Assembly (NCBI GenBank): GCA_019916065.1
Contig: CM034237.1
Coordinates: 26,470,340-26,534,339 of the forward strand
DNA length: 64,000 nucleotides
Direction: 5' to 3'
DNA from: Vitellaria paradoxa
Taxonomy: Eukaryota; Streptophyta; Magnoliopsida; Ericales; Sapotaceae
Shown: one piece after another, positions 57,961-64,000 of the stretch
Layout of the letters: each line of letters starts with the position of its first letter
Numbering within the stretch: position 1 is the stretch's first letter
The notes under the pieces: generated by a model
Database searches by the model: none
Told to the model about the DNA's origin: nothing
What the model saw: the letters and a program-made list of their open reading frames with translations, nothing else
Translations under genes and position numbers: made by a program

Positions 57961-58650
57961 TGGTTCAAGATGGAATGTATGGAATGTGAGTTTAGTCAAA
58001 GTAGAATAACGGGTAGTATAAAAGTAAGTTTAGGCACACAAAAGATTGTAGAGAAAGATAAATTTAGGTACCTTGGATCTATGGTGCAACAAGATGAAGG
58101 AATTGATACTGATGCAAGTCACAGGATTCAAGTTAAGTAGACCAAATGGAGGAGTGTTTCGGGGGTTTTGTGCGACCGAAAAATCCCCCTCAAGGTGAAA
58201 AGAAAGTATTATAAGGTAGCAGTTAGACCAGCGCTGCTATATAGATCAGAGTGTTGGGCAGTAAAGCATAATCATGGTTAGAAGATGGCAGTTGCGGAGA
58301 TGAGGATGCTAAGGTGGATGTGCGAGATTACAAGGAAAGATAGGATTAGGAACGAGGAGATTAGGGGCAAAGTAGGAATAGCACCGATTGAAGATAAAAT
58401 GAGAGAAAACTGATTAAGATGGTTTGGCCATGTTAGAAGGCGTCCAGCAGAGGCACCTGTTAGAAGGTGTGAAAGTATGGAGATTGCCAGGAGTAGGAGA
58501 GGTAGAGGAAGACCCAAGAGAAGTTGGAAAGAAACCATTAATCATGACCTGACCTACTTAGATTTATCGGAGGACATGCCCCTAAACAGATCTAATTGGC
58601 ATCGACAAATCTATATAGCCGACCCCACCTAGTGGGAAAAGGTTTGGTTT
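57961..58650 (+). pseudogene. RTE-type LINE, 3' end of reverse transcriptase ORF
   Basis: One plus frame runs with only three internal stops. It reads FRYLGSMVQQDEGIDTDASH, WRSVSGVLCDRKIPLKVK, AVRPALLYRSECWAVK, EMRMLRWMCEITRKDRIRN and LRWFGHVRRRPAEAPVRRCE. This is the signature C-terminal part of plant RTE-clade LINE polyproteins (YLGSxVxxDGxID, RPAMLYGxECW, MRMLRWMxGxTRxDxIRN, LRWFGHVxRRP). The stop after ADPT is followed by GGTTTGGTTTG-type repeats, the usual RTE 3' end. The 5' part is missing, as is common after incomplete reverse transcription. Fewer defects than in the LTR elements suggest a younger insertion. Confidence 0.9.
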
Positions 58651-59164
58651 GGTTTGCTTTGGTATTGTTTTATTTTTTTGTTGGTTGTTTTCTGTGGGAA
58701 GTTTATTAATAATATATTTTAAGGGGAGAGGGATGAACTTTAAAATTTATTGCTTATAAATATTCCTTACGAGATTAAACTTGCAAATTACAAACAAAAA
58801 GCTATCTAAGAAAAAAATTGTGAAAATTTTGTATATTCAAATTTTGATCTATCACTTTTAAGGAGAAAAAAAAGCCATTGACATGATTTTAAATTACGAA
58901 AATACCATTGACTAGCCATTCTCAAATATTACATATAAATTATATATTTGTATTTGAAATGTATATCACACTTTTCATTTTCTTATGGAAGCACGGAAAA
59001 AAGGCTTTCTAATGAAACCATGATTAGAGTGTGTTTGGATCAAGGAGCATGCAAAAAAATTTCCATTCACATAATTTGTTGCACCCGGCTAGTTGTACTG
59101 GTTGCTTGCCAAATAACTCAAATTTTATGCTTACTTGGTATCTATTTCTTTGAAATATGGGTGA
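58651..59164. other. Non-coding stretch
   Basis: Nothing recognised. The ORF at 58948-59175 has no known domain. Confidence 0.4.
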
Positions 59165-59570
59165 AAATGAGTTGAATTGAGTCGAATTTTAATTTGTTCA
59201 AGTTTAGTTCAAAATTTTGAATTGAACTCGAGCTCCCTCAGAGGTTTTATATAGGTTTGAACTCGACTCGATAAAGAAAAATTTAAGCTCGAGCTTGACT
59301 CGCAAATAACTTGATTAAACTAAAACGATATCGTTTTAGTTGAAAATATATTTAATAAAATATTATAAAAAATAATAAAACTATTATTAAAAAAATATAT
59401 ATTATTTTATTGACCCTACTCGCAAGCTTTCGAACCGAACTATTCTAAATTCGAGTTCAAGCTTAAATCTAAACAAATCACAAATCAAATTAGATTTGAA
59501 CTTGTCTTAGTCACAAACCAAGGTCGAGTTAAGCTCGAATAACTTGTGAATAATTCGATTTGCTTCCACT
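59165..59570. repeat. Dispersed CTCGAGCTCGA-type repeat with central palindrome
   Basis: Phrases such as GAACTCGAGCT, GAACTCGACTCGATAA and GCTCGAGCTTGACTCG on the left are mirrored by AAATTCGAGTTCAAGCTTAA and GAGTTAAGCTCGAATAA on the right. In the left half is a perfect 24-base palindrome around CGATATCG (59318-59341, half-site AACTAAAACGAT). Sequences of this type are scattered through many plant genomes and are probably non-autonomous DNA transposons. Exact ends and a target duplication were not found. Confidence 0.55.
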
Positions 59571-60174
59571 CCTACTTTGAAAAGAATATAAACTTGGAGA
59601 AAGTATGTCTCTTTGGTAGACGATTGTTGACATCCTATGGTCCAATTGCTAACCATAATTAATTTTTTGTAGAATTATTTATGATTCAAGGATTAACAAA
59701 GAAGCAAATGTTAATGTATACTATCCATGTCTAAAATTAAAAAAATACTTTCTCTCTCCTTTTCTCCTTTATCCTAATTTTATACATAGCTCTCTTCTCT
59801 TTTATTCTCATTCACAAAATTTATTTAAATTTTTTTGTCTCACATCATTGGATGACTACAATTTCAAATTTACTTTTGCACATAAAATCACTATGATTAT
59901 AGCATGTAATTTTAATATACGTGAAATAAACTCGTGTTTTTACAAGGGACTCATTTCCTAAAAAATTCACTACAACGGTAAAATTTACAAATTTCAAGTG
60001 CAGTAGGAATTAGATTAAAAAACACAAAAATATGCCTAAATAATAATTAGAAAAATATTAAAAAAATATTTCCTTCATAGTAATAATTCTTAGTGTTTTT
60101 AAAATTTAAAAACATAGAAAAATGCCTAAGTGTTAATTAAGCATGGAGGTAATTATTTTTTTAAAAATTCTAAT
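59571..60174. other. Non-coding AT-rich stretch
   Basis: No feature recognised apart from two copies of an AAACACARAAATATGCCTAA-like phrase (60018 and 60108). Confidence 0.4.
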
Positions 60175-60835
60175 TTTAAATTTAAATTGGTCATGTTGAC
60201 CATATTATTTTTATAAAGAACAACGTATGACTAACAATTATATTTTTAATTTGACTTATTTTTTTAAAATCAATCCAAAAATTATTATCAAGTTCTATGT
60301 AGCACTCTCCACATTTACTATTTTATTTATTTATTTTTATAAATTTTTAAAATAAAATTAGTTTTGGGAGTAACTTTTTTTCTGAAATTTAAATTTAAAA
60401 TTAAATTGGTCTAGTTGACCATATATATATATTTTTTATAAAGCACATTGTACAATTATTAACAGTAATAATTTTAATTTATTTTATTTTTAATACCAAT
60501 TAAAAATTTTTAACCATATCTTATGCGACACTCTCTATGTTTACCATTCTAATTTTTTATTTTTGCAAATTTTTAAATAAAATTAATTTTAATATTGTTT
60601 TTAATTTTAATTTTAAATTTAAATTGATCAAATTGACCATATGTATATTTTTTATAAAGCACAACCTATGATTAATGATAATATTTTTAATTTAAGTTAT
60701 TCTTTTGAAACTAATTCAAAAATTATAATTCCACCGTGGCACACTCCATAAATATTCACCATTTTACTCGTTCTATTTTTACAATATTTTGAATAAAATA
60801 TAATTTTCTTATTTTTTCAATACTTTTTTGTTGTT
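60175..60835. repeat. 219-bp tandem repeat, three units
   Basis: Landmark GGTCATGTTGACCAT recurs as GGTCTAGTTGACCAT and GATCAAATTGACCAT at 60189, 60408 and 60626, spacing 219 and 218. Each unit continues with TTTTTTATAAAGMACAA, a TATTTTTAATTT phrase, CACTCTCYA or CACACTCCA, then TTTACYATT and AAATAAAATTA. The landmark is itself a near-palindrome in the first unit. Confidence 0.85.
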
Positions 60836-61066
60836 GTTCACAAAAAAATTTGCAAGTTAGCGAGAAATTCTTTTATATATACAATTCTTCTTTCACATTA
60901 TACATTATATTTTTTTCTTTATTATACATTCTACTTTTTCCTTTTATATATATTAATAATTAAATTAGAAAACACAAGTACCAACACGATAATTGTAGGT
61001 TATGGCAAGTTTGTAGTTTAAAAAAACTTTTATAGCTAACTTGCGATGCTTTTTCTTTTTGTTCAT
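60836..61066. mobile_element. Inverted-repeat element (MITE-like), 231 bp
   Basis: GCAAGTTAGC (60852-60861) and GCTAACTTGC (61035-61044) are perfect inverted ten-mers at matching distances from the ends. Outside them the sequences GTTCACAAAAAAATTT and AAGCATC-like/GTTCA remain partly complementary. The interior is AT-rich without coding. No clear flanking duplication. Confidence 0.5.
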
Positions 61067-64000
61067 AGAAAAGTTATAAATTCTCACTAAATATAATATA
61101 TTATACAATGTGCATTGCACGAATCAACTCTACTTATTCACGAAGGTATTGGAGACGGCCCATTTATGCCTAGCAAGATCCAGTGATCTTTTGGAAATTA
61201 GAGAAAGTATTAGTACGTAGGTTGGCTGTCAGCTGGAGTAAAATAGTTAGGAACAGTAAAGCCTTTCCTCATTATGCTTTCGTTTTTCACCCTGGCTGGA
61301 TGGAAAATAGAAAGAGGGGAGAAAAAAAGGGGAATAATGCCCTATTTTTATTGTTTAACTGGAGAAAAAATAAAAAGAAAGTAAAGAGGCGTGAAATAGC
61401 GACGATAAAAATTACATATTTTTATTCTTCTAAATTTGAAAGGAAAAAAGAGGGAACAGGATGGCAGAGGAGAAAGAAAGGGAAGATCAGGTATATTCAC
61501 AAATTAAAAAAGTGGGAATTGACTTTTCTTCAAATAATATTTAATTCAAAAAGTAAATTATAATATATACATATACATATGTATATATCCCTTTTACTTT
61601 CTTCTACTTTTCTTCTCAACCGAACATACTTCCTTCCTCTCATTTTTATTTCCTTTCCTTATTCTTTTCTCCCACTTTTCTTTCCTTCCAAAGTTTCTTT
61701 CTATCAAACACAATGTTAGTGTCTATTAAGGAAAACTTGAGCCCATAAATGAGTGAATTACAAGGTTTCAATTAGTCGTGTGTTTTGAGAGCTCATACTG
61801 AGAGTTATAATCATTTATTTTTTTGAATTCTCTTTTGTAGTTGGTGAAAATTTAAAATAATCGAGTTTTATAGAGATATCACACAACCACGTACTTATAA
61901 AATAATAAGATTAAATCATGAAAAATAAATCAATCATAAGAATATAAAAGAATATCATAATATAATGTGAAAATCCTAAAACTCATCTAGGTAAAATTTC
62001 GAGTCAAATAGATAACTAACTTAAAAAAAAAAATCAAATATGACAAAATCAGTTAGAAAAGTTACCCAAAAATGTGATCAACTAAAATCCATTCTGTCAC
62101 TATTTTTCTCCTCTTTTACTATTTTCACGATGCCCAATGTCCATATGTTTACCTATGTGTATCAACTTAACAAGAACTTACAAATTTTTAAAATGACACT
62201 TGTTATAACTTACAAGTATTCAACATTCTCTTAGAAAATAATGAATATATTATGCGGTTGACTTTTCTTTAATGGAAAATTCAATCTCTCAATAATTAAA
62301 TATATCAAGATTGGAATTAAAAATCTATGAGTAGTCTCCCAAGAAATTGAACGAATGCTATGAAATTTTCTTCATTCTAAATTAGATGAATAAGTCATTT
62401 CAAGTCCAATAAAGTTAACCAAGTTTATGGAAATCAATTAATTAAACCAAAGTTTTCCTTTGCGAATTTTATGAGAAAACTTTTACGTACCAAACATGTA
62501 TGGATTAATGCTCGAAACGAATACAAAAACAAACGTTTCCAAAAAAACAAAAAATCTGCACGACCGTTATGGCAGTTAGGGACAAACTTTTCAAAGAGTT
62601 GTGGCAGTTTGGCTATCACTCTAATAATTTTACTAATGACAATTTTTTGGGCTGCTTGACTTGAGCGAACTATGACAAAAAAGATTTGAACTTAAACTTA
62701 ATTCAAATACAAAAATTATAATTTTAAAATACAAAATTTCATAAACACAACTCAAACATACCAAATAAGTTGTGGACCACCTTGGCAGGTAAAGTTGGGG
62801 TCCAATGGCTCAATAAGAAGCGGAGAGAACTCATTAATTGGGCTGTGGTTACTGTTAAAACTATTGGTAGACTTGTTATGGCAGTACGTATATATATTCC
62901 ACGGAAAAAGGGGAAAGCAATAGATTTCCAAAATCTACAAAGTTATACTTTGTAAAATGGAGGTTTTTATAACAATGTTGGGGCTAAACTGTGTCAGTGT
63001 CCAAGAATTAAGGCAAATCAAATTAACAGATGGCAACAAAGATAGTGCAATCTTCCTTATCGAAACGATTATTCAATGAAGACACATGCAGTCAGATGGG
63101 GGCAGCTTTGCTAATTTCATTATTCTCAAATTATGTTAGAGTTTCTTGTAAGCCATCGTTCTTTAGTCCATTTTAGGTTGGTTTTGTCTTCTCGAGCGTT
63201 GAGTAGTCAGTTTGTTCCGCCACCTTGCTCTTTTTCGTGACATGTATGGATTTCTTTTAGCTTTGGGCTACCACTAGATTGACTTTCACTTTGTTCATCG
63301 GTTCCCTTTCCTTCTATGGAACTCTTCTCAGGCTTTTCATCATGGTGTGACCAGCGTTTGGAAACTTCTCTAATCAATTCAGGGCTAGATTGCCTTCATT
63401 CTTCCCCTCGACTTTTTTCGTTGTTTTGTATTGTCCTCTTTTTGTGTTGAGGACCTTTTGCTTTGGCATGCTCATACTGTTTCATCATGTTGGCCAACTC
63501 CTCTTGTCTGGCTCGATTTGGGCCTTCAGTTCTTTCAGTTTCTTTCCACTCTTTATATCATATCTGTACTTTTGCTGGAGTTTTGATTGCTACTTTAGTC
63601 TCTTTTGCACATTCTAAACTTGGAGTTCGCTCTTGACCCCCGAACGCTGAGTAGGAGAGTGTACCTCTATATTTTTTGGGGTGTTCTATTGAGATCTTCT
63701 TGTGAACTTTACGGTGGGGATATTAGTCGGTTTTTCATAGATGGTGCCGAATGTATAGGGTAAAAATTATTCTACACGTGCTCGCCACACTACTTGAATC
63801 TCCCTCTCAAAATGGGTACTTGAAAATAGGAAAACAATTAAAGGAAAAAAGTTAGAGGGTTCTGAATTAGGGACTCTCCTACGTCCAGTTAGAAAAGAAA
63901 TAGGGGAGAGAGAGAGCGAGAGATGATGCTCAGAAGTTAATATGGTGATATTCTATACTGCTAAAAGTGGATAAGGCTCCTACTCATTGTGTTTCCAAGT
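61067..64000. other. Unassigned right end of the window
   Basis: No family was recognised. The plus ORF 61183-61563 (126 aa) is lysine-rich, with runs such as NWRKNKKKVKRRE, and lies in purine-rich DNA. It has no known domain and is probably a compositional artefact. Pyrimidine-rich tracts follow (61580-61710). Sequence from 63100 to 63800 is less AT-rich than the rest and could be non-coding retroelement or intergenic DNA. A (GA)n tract lies at 63905-63922. Confidence 0.35.

Noticed and set aside
61183..61563. 126-aa lysine-rich ORF
   Set aside because: Purine-rich composition explains the open frame; no domain, no neighbouring gene structure.
1..64000. CRISPR arrays, bacterial operons or phage-like systems
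   Set aside because: No evenly spaced identical repeats with unique spacers and no prokaryotic gene organisation; the content is plant nuclear transposons.

Overview
The window looks like AT-rich, gene-poor nuclear DNA of a flowering plant, probably a eudicot. The evidence is the set of plant repeat families: Ty1/copia and Ty3/gypsy (Athila-like) LTR retrotransposons, CACTA and hAT DNA transposons, an RTE-type LINE, tRNA-derived SINE-like pieces, a likely Helitron and several MITEs. I could not assign any intact host protein-coding gene. Nearly every recognisable protein is a decayed transposable-element protein, and most long ORFs are chance frames in AT-rich DNA. All similarity calls were made by eye from remembered family motifs; no database search was run.

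Layout. 1-933 is one end of a CACTA element, ending in a canonical terminus next to a copia gag remnant (991-1215). 1955-2236 is a Mutator-like MITE with a perfect 9-bp target duplication. 4050-7724 is a 3.7-kb solo LTR with a perfect 5-bp duplication and two tRNA-like inserts. 8007-12360 may be a very decayed CACTA copy; inside it are GA/GT repeats, a copia-type LTR (10609-11049) and a tandem array of exactly 178-bp units (11091-11664). 12361-14585 is the 5' half of a minus-strand copia element: gag with zinc knuckle, protease remnant, primer-binding site and LTR. 14810-22576 is a candidate Helitron holding its own tandem repeats and a nested 2.7-kb solo LTR (16663-19345). 23264-25414 holds a truncated LTR and a roughly 230-bp tandem repeat.

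25976-32674 is a hAT transposase gene cut in two by a copia element (26419-31177). 32931-33740 is the start of an LTR related to the 4050 copy. 36603-50371 is the largest unit: a full-length, decayed, minus-strand Athila-like element with 1.34-kb LTRs, gag, protease, RT/RNase H and integrase, plus two further ORF remnants between integrase and the 3' LTR. 50583-52290 is a CACTA-associated En/Spm-type gene remnant with introns. 53718-57960 is a short-LTR element lacking polyprotein genes, with a 2.8-kb solo LTR nested inside it and an RTE LINE 3' end against it. 58660-64000 holds a palindrome-bearing repeat, a 219-bp tandem repeat, an inverted-repeat element and unassigned sequence.

The parts do not form a pathway. 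They form a layered insertion record. Three solo LTRs of one related group (start TGTAA, end near TGACA) point to repeated unequal or intra-element recombination, and several local tandem arrays show satellite-like expansion.
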